Numbered from the stretch's first letter, positions 44,415 through 53,549 are shown. The stretch: 64,000 bases of DNA from Neolewinella aurantiaca (GCF_008014675.1 NZ_VOXD01000012.1:62001-126000); one strand, 5' to 3'. Numbers and translations are program-made. Notes: a model not told the origin generated them from the letters alone.

Positions 44415-45131
44415 TCAGGTGATCAGGTTCATTTCATCGTCCCATTCCGCCTGTATGTCTCGCTTGCTCTGGTCTACATATTTGTCGAGGTATTTCGGGT
44501 CGTAGGCCAGGCCATGCTTATCGAGTACTTCCTGCGGGACACCATCCCATACGTTGGGGGAGTTGCCCTGATAATCCAGCGTTTTGATTCCTTTTTTGCT
44601 GGTGAAGTAGCCAGTGAGGGTCAAATACCGTACACGATCGAAGAATTTCGATCCGGCTTCGAATTCGGTCCCTTTCGCATCTTCGGGGTAGGCGATGTCA
44701 TCGACGATCTGAATCCTTTCGGCCTCGGTCAGTTCCGAGAAGTAACGGCCGAAGCGTTTGCTTGCTTCGATGTTGAGCCAGCCGAGGCCACCGCGGAGGA
44801 TGTTCTGGTGGTAATCGGGCATATCGAGAGCGATGAATTCGAAAAAGTCCACTACCCCACAATCGGTGGCTTTGGGCTCGGTTTCGGTACCCGGCGTGAT
44901 GATGTCGGCCAGGATGCCCAGGTCGGTTTTCTCGGCGTCGGTAAAAAACGAGTCGTTCGCGATGCGGGCATCGTGCTTCAGCTCGTGCGGCAGCCGCATG
45001 CCGTAGCCGGCTGCTTTGGCTTCCGTTACTTCGGCCAGGTCGGCCGGAGCCTCGCAGGCGGTTGCCTGGGTAAGCAGCGCCGCGCCGGCGGCGCCGGCCA
45101 AAAGGTTTTTGATGGTAGTTCTGCGATCCAT
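44415..45131 (-). CDS. Gluconate 2-dehydrogenase subunit 3 family protein
   Basis: 238 residues. Tat-type signal MDRRTTIKNLLAGAAGAALL with the twin Arg, followed by a Cys that could be lipidated (QATAC). The body (LADIITPGTETEPKATDCGV, FFEFIALDMPDY) is the subunit-3 domain. In related flavin dehydrogenases this small subunit carries the Tat signal for the catalytic GMC subunit, which lacks one, as is the case here. Located 92 bases downstream of the GMC gene. Confidence 0.9.
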   Translation of the reverse strand: MDRRTTIKNLLAGAAGAALLTQATACEAPADLAEVTEAKAAGYGMRLPHELKHDARIANDSFFTDAEKTDLGILADIITPGTETEPKATDCGVVDFFEFIALDMPDYHQNILRGGLGWLNIEASKRFGRYFSELTEAERIQIVDDIAYPEDAKGTEFEAGSKFFDRVRYLTLTGYFTSKKGIKTLDYQGNSPNVWDGVPQEVLDKHGLAYDPKYLDKYVDQSKRDIQAEWDDEMNLIT

Positions 45132-45223
45132 AATTTAGAAAGTTGCAGATTATAGAATGCAGGAATCAGGATGCAATCGCGTATGAATAACGGGAAGCCT
45201 GAATGCTGAATTCTGCAATCTGT

Positions 45224-46960
45224 TTAGATGTTCATTTTTTTGCGTTCGGAGATGATGTGGTCAGAGGCGCGCATTGCCAGCGCCATGATGGTCCAGGTCG
45301 GGTTTTTGTCGGCCTGGGAAGTGAATACCGAAGCATCGGTCAGGTACACATTAGGGACTTCGTGCAGGGCACTGTGCTTGTTGGTTACTCCTTGTTTGGG
45401 GTCGTTGTGCATACGTGCGGTTCCTACCTCATGAATGATGGCTCCCGGCGGGAGAAGGCCATGATCGTTTTCGTAAGAAGGTACTTCGTCGTCGAAGAGT
45501 TCCCCTCCCATATTTACGAGAATTTCACGGATGGTCTCGTGCATATGCTTGGCCTGAAGCCGTTCGTGATCGCTCCATTTGTAATGGAAGCGCAGGGTTG
45601 GAATTCCCCACTGATCTACCTTTCCCGGGTCGATCTCACAGTAATTATCGTACAATGCGACCGCTTCGCCTCTTCCGGCCATGCCGACTACAGCTCCGTA
45701 ATAGGACTTGACTTCACTCATCAACGGGTTACCGTAGCCGCCCGGTTTGTAGCCCAGCATTTTCTGGATGGCCTTATGGCCTCCGCCGAAGCCGTAGCTT
45801 GGCATCCCCATCCCTCCCCACACTTCGAGGTGATAGCCCCGGGGGAAGTCCAGCTTTTTGTTGTCTCCCCACCAGGGAGCATATACGTGCATGCCGCCAA
45901 CACCATCTTCGTTGTAGCGCTCACGGTTCATCAGGCTGGGAATGAAGGCCGAGGCACCCGCTCCGGTACTGTCGTGGAGGTACCGGCCCAGCGTTCCGGA
46001 TCCGTTACCAAGTCCGTTGGTTTGCCCCGGCGCTTTAGAATTCAGCAACAACCGCGCTGTTTCGCAGGCCGAAGCAGCCAGTACGATTACTTTGCCTTTA
46101 ATCTGGTACTCCCGCCGGTCGTCTTTACTGATGTAGCTGACCGCCGTTGCCTTGCCGCTGTCATCGGTGATTACCTCGCGGGCCATGGAGTTGACGAAGA
46201 GGTCGACCTGTCCGCCTTTTCCGTCTTTGCCGTTCTTCATAGCTGGGAAGATCAGGCAGGTGCCGGCGCTGAAATCGGCGTACACCGCACAGGCGCGGGA
46301 ACACTGGCCACAGTAGAAACAAACGCCACGGTCTTTATTGATCCTCTTGGTGACCATACTCAGCCGGCCGGGGTAGAACGGTACGCCAACCTTGGTGGCG
46401 GCCTTCACCGTCATCAGTTCGTGCAGGCGTGGTTTTGGAGGCGGCAGGAAGTAACCGTCCGGGTGATTGAAAAGGCCTTCGTTGGTCCCGAATACGCCCA
46501 CGAGTTTGTCGAGGCGATCATAATAAGGCTTGATTTCGTCGTAGGTGATGGGCCAGTTTTCGCCGAGGCCATCAAAATCTTTGCCGTGAAAATCGTTCGG
46601 GCCAAAGCGCAGGCTGATTCGCCCCCAGTGATTGGTACGTCCGCCCAGCAGGCGCGTGCGGTACCAGTCGAACTTTGTGCCTTCAACGGTGGAATATGGT
46701 TCTCCGGGCACCGTCCAACCTCCGAGTCCGGCGTGGAAGTCACCAAAGGAGCGCAGGGTTCCTGCACCGCGGCGCGGACTCTCCCAGGGCCAACGGAGCT
46801 GGGTTTTCATGGCGGGGTCTGCGGGATCGAAGTAGGGCCCTGCTTCAATAATGGCCACGTTGAGGCCGGCCTTGCTGAGCTGATTGGCGGCCATACCACC
46901 ACCTGCTCCGGAGCCGACAATTACCGCGTCGTAAACTTTGTCGTTCTTCTTTATTTGCAC
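45224..46960 (-). CDS. GMC-family FAD oxidoreductase
   Basis: 578 residues. FAD-binding Rossmann motif VIVGSGAGGGMAANQLSKAG at the N-terminus with IIEAG; RLLGGRTNHWGR; a Cys-rich segment GVCFYCGQCSRACAVY as in sugar/gluconate dehydrogenase large subunits; C-terminal catalytic region IHEVGTARMHNDP and NPTWTIMALAMRASDHI. It oxidises a sugar or alcohol in the periplasm; the substrate is not evident and no cytochrome subunit is adjacent. The start is a GTG at 46960, with a -7-like TACCTTAA about 20 bases upstream. Confidence 0.9.
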   Translation of the reverse strand: MQIKKNDKVYDAVIVGSGAGGGMAANQLSKAGLNVAIIEAGPYFDPADPAMKTQLRWPWESPRRGAGTLRSFGDFHAGLGGWTVPGEPYSTVEGTKFDWYRTRLLGGRTNHWGRISLRFGPNDFHGKDFDGLGENWPITYDEIKPYYDRLDKLVGVFGTNEGLFNHPDGYFLPPPKPRLHELMTVKAATKVGVPFYPGRLSMVTKRINKDRGVCFYCGQCSRACAVYADFSAGTCLIFPAMKNGKDGKGGQVDLFVNSMAREVITDDSGKATAVSYISKDDRREYQIKGKVIVLAASACETARLLLNSKAPGQTNGLGNGSGTLGRYLHDSTGAGASAFIPSLMNRERYNEDGVGGMHVYAPWWGDNKKLDFPRGYHLEVWGGMGMPSYGFGGGHKAIQKMLGYKPGGYGNPLMSEVKSYYGAVVGMAGRGEAVALYDNYCEIDPGKVDQWGIPTLRFHYKWSDHERLQAKHMHETIREILVNMGGELFDDEVPSYENDHGLLPPGAIIHEVGTARMHNDPKQGVTNKHSALHEVPNVYLTDASVFTSQADKNPTWTIMALAMRASDHIISERKKMNI

Positions 46961-47264
46961 GAATCTGATTTTTTGGTGGGCTTAAGGTAAGTACAGAATT
47001 GGATTACCGGGCCATCACAAGACCAATGATTATTCGTTTCAACAGCGGGTTCACGTATTTCGGCGCGGCCGCAGGTGCAATGCACAAGACAAAACTCTAA
47101 ATTCATCCACCCAGCAGCTCTCTGCGATTTCAAAGCTTTGCTTCTTCACAGACAACCGTAAGGTTACCCTGAGACGTTTACACAGGTAACTCCCCTTGGC
47201 TTTGCCCGGCAATCGGCAAGTCTCCGCAACGGGGAGACTATACTCAACATCAATTTTCACCTCA
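46961..47264. promoter_or_regulatory. Divergent region before GMC and TonB-domain genes
   Basis: 304 bases. Contains the GMC promoter-like sequence (46981-46988), an exact 17-bp element (47063-47079) and a hairpin AGTCTCC/GGAGACT (47219-47239) 25 bases before the TonB-domain ATG, which could affect its translation. Confidence 0.4.
47063..47079 (-). repeat. 17-bp dispersed element, exact reverse copy
   Basis: GGCGCGGCCGCAGGTGC between two divergent genes. Confidence 0.85.
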
Positions 47265-47732
47265 ATGGCCAAAAACCGTCCGTCTCACGTTTCCCGCCCG
47301 GTTTACCCCGGCGGCGTTGCCGCCATGAAGAAGTTCGTCGCCGCCAACCTGAAATACCCGCCCGCGGCAATTGAGGCCAAAGTAGAGGGCACCGTCATCA
47401 TTCGGTACGGCCTGAACTATACCGGCAAGGTTACCCAGGCGAAGGTGAAAAAAGGTATCGGGCACGGGTGCGATGAAGAAGCAATGCGGGTCGTGAAGCT
47501 GATGAAATTCACCGTTCCGCAGTCCAGTAAGAAGAAGGTGCGCATCCACCAGGACGTCAACATCCACTTCAAGCTCCCTAAGCCAAAGCCTACCCCCAAA
47601 CCGAAGCCCGCTCCGAAGACGTCAACCAGCATCACTTACACGCAGAGCGGGTCTTTGAGCGGAAAAGTCGTCCGGAAAAAGACGACGGACAACAAGCCGA
47701 ACTCCGGCTACAGCTACACCATAGAATGGTAG
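47265..47732 (+). CDS. Stand-alone TonB C-terminal domain protein
   Basis: 155 residues. A TonB-type domain (about 12-110) is clear: PVYPGGVAAMKKFVAANLKY, YPPAAIEAKVEGTVIIRYGL, and HGCDEEAMRVVKLMKFTVP. It is followed by a Lys-Pro repeat (PKPTPKPKPAPK) and a short tail. No membrane anchor or signal peptide precedes the domain, unlike an energy transducer, so it is either cytoplasmic or its true start is misjudged. The ATG at 47265 is the last before the domain; longer starts add no hydrophobic segment. Function unknown. Confidence 0.7.
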   Translation: MAKNRPSHVSRPVYPGGVAAMKKFVAANLKYPPAAIEAKVEGTVIIRYGLNYTGKVTQAKVKKGIGHGCDEEAMRVVKLMKFTVPQSSKKKVRIHQDVNIHFKLPKPKPTPKPKPAPKTSTSITYTQSGSLSGKVVRKKTTDNKPNSGYSYTIEW

Positions 47733-47884
47733 TCTCTGCTCTTCCTCTGCCAGCGGCAGGAGAACGGGTAATTCCCTAGAAAACCGGACCTGCCCACCAA
47801 AGCCAACAGCGGTGCTGAACCACAAAACGGCGCTTCCGGAGACGGGTACTGCGGCAAAGCCGTTGCTTCCGTAAGCTGCTCCTT

Positions 47885-47901
47885 GCACCTGCGGCCGCGC
47901 C
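47885..47901 (+). repeat. 17-bp dispersed element, exact copy
   Basis: GCACCTGCGGCCGCGCC, 28 bases before the promoter element of the PPIase operon. Confidence 0.85.
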
Positions 47902-47928
47902 AAACAATAACAAGCCCCGAAAAAAGGT

Positions 47929-47936
47929 TACTTTTG
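47929..47936 (+). promoter_or_regulatory. -7 element of the SurA/PpiC operon
   Basis: TACTTTTG, a match to TAnnTTTG, 68 bases upstream of the first ATG. Confidence 0.55.
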
Positions 47937-48004
47937 CGGTCCTGATTGGGCCACCTTTTAGCCGCGCAGCAACTGCGCGGTCGGATGAACTGAAACCAAT
48001 ATTT

Positions 48005-49972
48005 ATGCATTTCACAAAGCATTTTCTTACCCTGATCCTCTTCTGCTCGGCGCTGTCCCTGGCTGCTCAGCAAGACAGCGACGTGCTGTTTACCGTTGAT
48101 GGCCAAGAGATTACGGTAGGCGAATTTCGCTACATCTACGGAAAAACCAACGGAGAACAGGCAGACTACGGAGAAGAAAGCGTAAAGGAATACCTGGACC
48201 TCTACGAGCGCTTCAAGCTCAAAGTTGCCCGTGCCAAAAGCATGGGGCTCGACACCGTTAAAGCGCTGCAGCGGGAACTGGAAGGTTACCGCCGCCAACT
48301 TGCCGATAACTACCTCGTTGATAAGCAGGTTACCGATCGTCTCGTTGAGCAACTTTATGAGCGCAGAAAAACGGACATTGAATTCAGCCACATTCTCTTC
48401 ACGCTCAAGAGCCAGGCGCCCTCTCCCGCGGATACTCTCGAGGTCTTCAACCGGGCAATGACAGCGAAAAAGAACCTTACGGCCGGCAACTTCGCAGAAA
48501 CAGCGAAGACCACGAGCGAAGACAAGTTCAGCGCGCCGAAGGGCGGGCGCATCGGCTATTTCAACGCGCCGTTCCCCAAAGGGATGCACCGCCTGGAAGC
48601 AGCCCTCTACAACGCTAAGAAAAACGAGGTCGTTGGTCCCATCCGAACGCCCCTGGGCTACCACCTGGCCATCAAGACCGGGAGCCGCCCCGCCCGCGGA
48701 GAAATGGAAATCAGCCATATCCTTATCCGGAAACCCGAAGGCGCCGGGTCGATGCCCGTACCCGCTCAGCTCCAGGCAGCAAAAAAGATGCTCGATAACG
48801 GAGAAGATTGGGCCGCAGTAGCTGCCCGCATCAGTGAAGACAGTAAAACGAAAGATAATGGTGGCTACCTTGGTTACTTCGGAATCAACAAGTTCGAGCC
48901 CGCCTTTGAAGATGCAGCGTTTTCACTGACGAAAGACGGACAGGTCAGCGACATCGTCGAGTCCAGCTCCGGTTTCCACCTCATTCGCCGTATTTCGCAC
49001 AAAGGAATACAACCTTTGAACGACAGCCGCCCTCTTTTAGAAGCAAAAGTGAAGGCCGATGGCCGCTTTGACGAAGCTAAAAAGCAAATGCTGCGGGAAA
49101 TCAGACAAAAGGCCGACGTGCAGGAAAACAAAGCGGTGTTCGGTCGCTTTGCCGCTACCCTCGTTGATTCTACCTTCCTCAACTTCCGCTGGAAACCTGA
49201 CCCTAATGTTGACAAAACACCTTTGCTCGTGATCGGTGACGATTACAAAGTAGGCCTGGAACAGTTTCAGGAATCCATGCGTAAAGACAGCCGCAAGCGC
49301 GTAAGCATGGGCCGCAAGAGCAATTCCGCAACCGTCGCCGCAGCCCTGTACGAAGAATGGGTAGACAAACAACTGATGGCTTACGCCGAAAGCCAGCTCG
49401 AAGCCGACTTCCCCGAGTTCGCAGCACTGATGCGCGAATACCGCGAAGGCATCCTGCTCTTTGAAGCAACCAAAATTGAAGTTTGGGACAAAGCCAGCGA
49501 AGACACCACCGGTCTGCAGGCTTTCTTCGCCGATCACCGCGATGATTACCAGTGGGAAGAGCGGGCCACCGTTGTCCAGTACGCCATCAACGCAAAATCA
49601 GAATTGGACGCAACGGAGGTGCTGTACTTCGCCAAAGAAAACGGGATGGACGCAACGCTCGACAAATTCGGCCGGGCCAACATCGACGCCACAACAGACG
49701 ACTACGAGCTCAGCCGCCTCCCGGAAATCGGAGGGCTGAAGCCTGAGGTAGGCAACACCACCGCCGTGACCAAAGACGTCCGCAAGGGCGTAAGCACCTT
49801 CTACAAAGTGGAAGCGCTGCTGCCCACCCGACGCAAAGAACTGAGCGAAGCCAGAGGCTATGTAATTGCAGACTATCAGGACCAACTCGAACGCGAGTGG
49901 GTAGAGAAACTGCGCAAAGAATACCCCGTAAAGATCAATAAGAAAGTACTCGCTAAACTCATTAAGTCTTGA
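48005..49972 (+). CDS. PpiC-type peptidyl-prolyl isomerase with two parvulin domains
   Basis: 655 residues. Signal peptide MHFTKHFLTLILFCSALSLA. A SurA-like N-terminal region is followed by two parvulin domains: the first has IEFSHILFTLKSQAP and GYHLAIKTGSRPA, the second EMEISHILIRKPEG, GGYLGYFGINKFEPAFEDAA and GFHLIRRIS. A long C-terminal extension follows. It should be a periplasmic chaperone/isomerase for outer-membrane proteins. First of three related genes; its TGA overlaps the next start. Confidence 0.9.
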   Translation: MHFTKHFLTLILFCSALSLAAQQDSDVLFTVDGQEITVGEFRYIYGKTNGEQADYGEESVKEYLDLYERFKLKVARAKSMGLDTVKALQRELEGYRRQLADNYLVDKQVTDRLVEQLYERRKTDIEFSHILFTLKSQAPSPADTLEVFNRAMTAKKNLTAGNFAETAKTTSEDKFSAPKGGRIGYFNAPFPKGMHRLEAALYNAKKNEVVGPIRTPLGYHLAIKTGSRPARGEMEISHILIRKPEGAGSMPVPAQLQAAKKMLDNGEDWAAVAARISEDSKTKDNGGYLGYFGINKFEPAFEDAAFSLTKDGQVSDIVESSSGFHLIRRISHKGIQPLNDSRPLLEAKVKADGRFDEAKKQMLREIRQKADVQENKAVFGRFAATLVDSTFLNFRWKPDPNVDKTPLLVIGDDYKVGLEQFQESMRKDSRKRVSMGRKSNSATVAAALYEEWVDKQLMAYAESQLEADFPEFAALMREYREGILLFEATKIEVWDKASEDTTGLQAFFADHRDDYQWEERATVVQYAINAKSELDATEVLYFAKENGMDATLDKFGRANIDATTDDYELSRLPEIGGLKPEVGNTTAVTKDVRKGVSTFYKVEALLPTRRKELSEARGYVIADYQDQLEREWVEKLRKEYPVKINKKVLAKLIKS

Positions 49973-50826
49973 GGATATTTTCGTTGAATTTATTGAGAAC
50001 GGCAACGGCCGCACTCCTGCTCTTGACATTTGCCTGCGGAGACAAGGATCCTGACGCTGCAGACCCCATTCTGGCACAAGTGCACAAGAAAACGCTGCGG
50101 CTGTCGGAACTGGAAGGGATGTTCCCCGAGGAAGCAACGGCGAACGACAGTCTGGTGATCCGGGAAGCGTTCATCCGGCGCTGGCTGCGGGAAACCGTGC
50201 TTCAGTACGAAGCCGAACGCAACCTGCCAACCGATCTGAACATCGACCGGTTGGTGCGCGATTACCGCGCCAGCCTGGTGAGTAGCCACTACGAGGAGGT
50301 ACTCATCAGTATGCGCCTCGACAGTACCATCACTCAGGAAGAACTCGAAGCCTACTACGAATCGAGCAAAGGACAGTACTTGTTGGAAAAGCCTATCGTT
50401 CGTTGCCTGTTCATCCGTGTCCCCTATCCTACCCCGGAAGAGGAATTACTGCAACAGCTCTGGAACAATGGCAAGATAACCGATACGATGGCCCTCGAGA
50501 ACTACTGCGAACGCCTCAGCGAAGTTGCCTTGCTTGACCCAACGGCCTGGTATTCGCTGGACGACATCGCACAGCAATTGCCCGAAGGCACCCTTACCGC
50601 CTCCAACGTCAATTCAAAGCGGGAATTCAGCCAGCAGGACGGCAGCAACCGCTATTATTTCCGCCTTTTGGAAATGAAACCGCGGCTGGAAATCGCGCCG
50701 CTGAGCTACGTTGAAGAACAGGCCCGCAAAGTGATCCTTCACGGCCGCAAAGCAAAAGTGCTCAACGAGGCCCGTGAAGACATCTACGAACGAGAACTGC
50801 GCAGCAAGAACATTAAGATCTTTTAG
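49969..50826 (+). CDS. SurA-like lipoprotein chaperone
   Basis: 285 residues with a lipoprotein signal (LLLLTFACGD). The remainder is a SurA N-domain-like helical protein (LAQVHKKTLRLSELEGMFPE, REAFIRRWLRETVLQYEAER); a parvulin domain is weak or missing. The start is probably TTG at 49969, giving a TTGA overlap with the previous stop, so translation is likely coupled. It is the second member of the chaperone unit and is likely periplasmic-facing in the membrane. Confidence 0.7.
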   Translation: MRIFSLNLLRTATAALLLLTFACGDKDPDAADPILAQVHKKTLRLSELEGMFPEEATANDSLVIREAFIRRWLRETVLQYEAERNLPTDLNIDRLVRDYRASLVSSHYEEVLISMRLDSTITQEELEAYYESSKGQYLLEKPIVRCLFIRVPYPTPEEELLQQLWNNGKITDTMALENYCERLSEVALLDPTAWYSLDDIAQQLPEGTLTASNVNSKREFSQQDGSNRYYFRLLEMKPRLEIAPLSYVEEQARKVILHGRKAKVLNEAREDIYERELRSKNIKIF

Positions 50827-50842
50827 GCGCCAACGCAGGTGC
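50826..50842 (-). repeat. 17-bp dispersed element, three mismatches
   Basis: GGCGCCAACGCAGGTGC, overlapping the end of the SurA-like lipoprotein gene. Confidence 0.5.
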
Positions 50843-50976
50843 AATGGGAGGGATGCCGGCCAACCGGTTAACAGCCCACGTTTAGCTCCTTTACTTCTAA
50901 CCGGTCTTTGTACCCGCGCGCCCGCCGAATTAGACAAAGAATAAGCCCCCTCCGGGCAGCCTTAACATTAGAATTT

Positions 50977-52359
50977 ATGAATACGATTTTTAACCGTCTG
51001 ACCCTGTTTCTGATCTGCCTTCTGCCAGTAGGCCTGAGTGCGCAATCTTCCGTAATCGATCAGGTGATCGCCCGCGTTGGCAGCGAGTACGTACTGCTCT
51101 CCGAACTGGAAGAACAATACGCTCTGGCGGCCAGCCAAACCAACGAATCATTGCCTCCCGATGCCCGCTGCCAGATGCTGGACCAGTTGCTTGTAGGTAA
51201 ACTCCTCTACAATCAGTCGAAACTCGACAGTATCGAGGTTGCTGACTCAGAAGTGGAAAGCCAGCTCAACGCGCGGATCGACCGCATCCTCAGCTACATG
51301 GGCGGCAGCATCGAGCAGTTCGAGGACTACTACGGACAGAGCATCTCGGCAACAAAGGAACAGTTCCGGGAAGATTTGCGTGAGCAAATCGCTACCGACC
51401 GCATCCGCCAATCGGTGGTCCAGGGCGTAAAGGTTACCCCCGAAGAGGTAAAAACCTTCTTCGCAAACATCCCCCGCGACAGCCTCCCTTACTTCAACGC
51501 AGAGGTGGAAGTAGGTGAAATCGCGGTACTCCCCGAAGCCAACGACGAGACGCGCAAGGCCACCGTCGCCCGCCTTAAGGACATCCGGGAAAGAATCGTT
51601 AACGAAGAAATCACCTTCGAAGAAGCAGCCAGAAAATACAGTGCCGATGGCTCCGGCCAGGCCGGAGGCGACCTCGGCTGGACGAAGCGTGGAAAGTTCG
51701 TGCCCGAATTCGAAGCAGCTGCTTACAACCTCGACCCGGGCGAACTCAGCGACATTGTACGCTCTGAGTTTGGTTATCACCTCATCAAGCTTCAGGAACG
51801 CCGGGGTAACACCATCAAGGTGTCTCACATCCTTCTCAGCCCTGAGATCACCGAAGCAGACGTCGAGAAAAGCCGCATATTTCTCGATAGCATCGCCAAC
51901 CTCGTACGGGTCGACTCGATGTCCTTCAGCGTTGCCGTGAAGCGCAACGGCTTCGATAAAGTGCAGAGCTACAACAACGATGGCCGCATGACCAACAACG
52001 CATCCGGAAATACTTTCTTCGAAATCGGAGACCTTGACCCGGACATTTACTTTGCCATCGACGAGATGGAAGTAGGCGAAATCAGTGAAGTGATGGAATT
52101 CAAAGGCCCACGCGGCGAAACAATGCTCCGCGTTGTTCAGCTCCAATCACGCAGTAGCCCGCACCGTGCCAGTCTTGCTCAGGATTACGCCAAAATCCAG
52201 ATTGCCACCAAAAGCTCTAAGCAGCAAAAGCACCTCAGCGACTGGATCGAGAAAACGATCGGTTCTACCTTCGTTATGATCGACGAACGCTACAAGCCCT
52301 GCCCTTCCGTCCAGAATTGGATCGAGGACAGCCGTAAGATCGTTGTCGGTAACAAGTAA
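50977..52359 (+). CDS. surA: SurA-like peptidyl-prolyl isomerase
   Basis: 460 residues. Signal peptide MNTIFNRLTLFLICLLPVGL; SurA N-domain (VIDQVIARVGSEYVLLSELE); first parvulin domain (GGDLGWTKRGKFVPEFEAAA, GYHLIKLQERRGN) and a second, weaker one (IKVSHILLSPEITEADVEKS). It folds outer-membrane proteins in the periplasm. The ATG at 50977 opens the signal peptide; an earlier frame from 50908 lacks one. A large hairpin follows the stop. Confidence 0.88.
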   Translation: MNTIFNRLTLFLICLLPVGLSAQSSVIDQVIARVGSEYVLLSELEEQYALAASQTNESLPPDARCQMLDQLLVGKLLYNQSKLDSIEVADSEVESQLNARIDRILSYMGGSIEQFEDYYGQSISATKEQFREDLREQIATDRIRQSVVQGVKVTPEEVKTFFANIPRDSLPYFNAEVEVGEIAVLPEANDETRKATVARLKDIRERIVNEEITFEEAARKYSADGSGQAGGDLGWTKRGKFVPEFEAAAYNLDPGELSDIVRSEFGYHLIKLQERRGNTIKVSHILLSPEITEADVEKSRIFLDSIANLVRVDSMSFSVAVKRNGFDKVQSYNNDGRMTNNASGNTFFEIGDLDPDIYFAIDEMEVGEISEVMEFKGPRGETMLRVVQLQSRSSPHRASLAQDYAKIQIATKSSKQQKHLSDWIEKTIGSTFVMIDERYKPCPSVQNWIEDSRKIVVGNK

Positions 52360-52370
52360 TAGAAATTGAG

Positions 52371-52432
52371 AGCGCCTGGCGGGTAGAATGTAGTCGGTAA
52401 TACCGCCTACTCTCTAGCTGCCAGGCGCTTTG
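52371..52432 (+). terminator. Long hairpin after the PPIase operon
   Basis: AGCGCCTGGC (52371-52380) pairs perfectly with GCCAGGCGCT (52420-52429), with an inner GTAG/CTAC pair. Only a weak T-run (TTTGCTATTT) follows, so termination is probable, not certain. Confidence 0.55.
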
Positions 52433-52444
52433 CTATTTGTGCCA

Positions 52445-52886
52445 CACAGTAGCCGCGGCTTTAGCCGCTGGTTTGATTTATTAAGGCTCCGGCTGAAGCG
52501 CGGGCCTACCCGATAGGATAATAAGAGAAAAGGCTGCTGCGGTTGAGGATTCTCGATCTGCTCCACAGTAGCCGTGGCTTTAGCCGCTGGTTTAATTTAT
52601 TAAGGCTCCGGCTGAAGCGCGGGCCTACCCGATAGGATGATAAGGGAAAAGGCTGCTGCGGTTGAGGATTCTCGATCTGCCCCACAGTAGCCATGGCTTT
52701 AGCCGCTGGTTTGTCATTTAAGGCTCCGGCTGAAGCGCGGGCCTACCCGATAGGATGATAAGGGAAAAGGCTGCTGCGGTTGAGGATTCTCGATTTGCCC
52801 CACAGTAGCCGCGGCTTTAGCCGCTGGTTTGTCATTTAAGACTCCGGCTGAAGCGCGGGCCTACCCGATAGGATGATAAGGGATGA
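52445..52886. repeat. Tandem repeat, 118-119 bp unit, about 3.7 copies
   Basis: Units begin at 52445, 52564, 52683 and 52801 with CACAGTAGCCGCGGCTTTAG or a close variant, and contain a Pro-like TAGCCGC/GCGGCTA hairpin, CTCCGGCTGAAGCGCGGGCC, and CCTACCCGATAGGAT. Copies are over 90% alike, so expansion is recent. The spacing and lack of spacers rule out CRISPR. Confidence 0.9.
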
Positions 52887-52991
52887 GGCCAGGAGCGAGC
52901 AGAGCCCTCCAGTCTTTCACAATGTCACAGCCAAAGACGGAACAGCCTGCATTTGAACGCCAAAAAGCTCGCCTCTTCGTACAACGCAGAA

Positions 52992-53019
52992 GGGCCAGTA
53001 ACCCGAAGATTACTGACCC
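52992..53019 (-). terminator. Terminator-like hairpin after tRNA-Gly
   Basis: On the minus strand GGGTCAGTAA pairs with TTACTGGCCC (one G-T pair), followed by TTCT; 15 bases beyond the tRNA 3' end. Confidence 0.6.
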
Positions 53020-53033
53020 TTTGACGCGATTAG

Positions 53034-53106
53034 AGCGGATTACAAGATTCGAACCTGCGACCTCAACCTTGGCAAGGTTGCGCTCTACCAACTGAGCTAA
53101 ATCCGC
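53034..53106 (-). tRNA. tRNA-Gly (anticodon GCC)
   Basis: 73 bases on the minus strand. Acceptor arms GCGGATT and AATCCGC pair fully; D-arm GCTCAGTTGGTAGAGC; anticodon stem-loop CAACC-TTGCCAA-GGTTG gives GCC; T-arm GCAGGTTCGAATCTTGT is present. CCA is not encoded. Confidence 0.97.
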
Positions 53107-53549
53107 GTCTGCTGGCTGCTCAGCCATGTGCTTTATCTCTAAAGCGATGCAAATATACAGCCATCCACCTCACCCTTGCAAGTAAAAAAGAGCTTTAAAA
53201 AGAAAAAAAACAGCCCGAAATCTCCAATATTTTGATTTTCAACGACTTGGAGGAAAAACTTTTTTTAGCTCTTTTTCACTTTTTTCTTCCGGCCCGCCAA
53301 AAAGCCTTCAAAACAGCGAAAACTGAGATCGCCCCCGATGTTTTTAACCGGATGACTTTTGCCTTACGTTGGAGTTTGCCCCTTTACGGCCCGGAGAGCC
53401 CCCCGGAGGACCAGGCAAGGCTGAAACCCGTGCCCGCACCTGCGCACCGTCGCCCCCCCTTCCCCCCCCGAAGTATTCAATATGTTTTGGGTGCAAACAG
53501 AACAATTGCCACCCATCGGCACTTTTTCAGGTACTAAAAGTCAGCTCAT
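53107..53549. promoter_or_regulatory. Region upstream of glpD with nested inverted repeats
   Basis: 443 bases. AAAAAGAGCT (53185-53194) and its inverse (53267-53276) enclose CTCCAA/TTGGAG (53222-53227, 53247-53252); this may be a bidirectional terminator or a structured leader. A loose 17-bp-like match lies at 53436. No ORF. Confidence 0.4.

Noticed and set aside
45203-46990. A 595-codon open frame on the plus strand
   Set aside because: It lies antisense to the full GMC oxidoreductase gene and has no recognisable protein features; long antisense frames are common in GC-rich codon use.
52445-52886. Tandem array as a possible CRISPR
   Set aside because: The whole 118-119 bp unit is repeated, with no variable spacers and no cas genes nearby.
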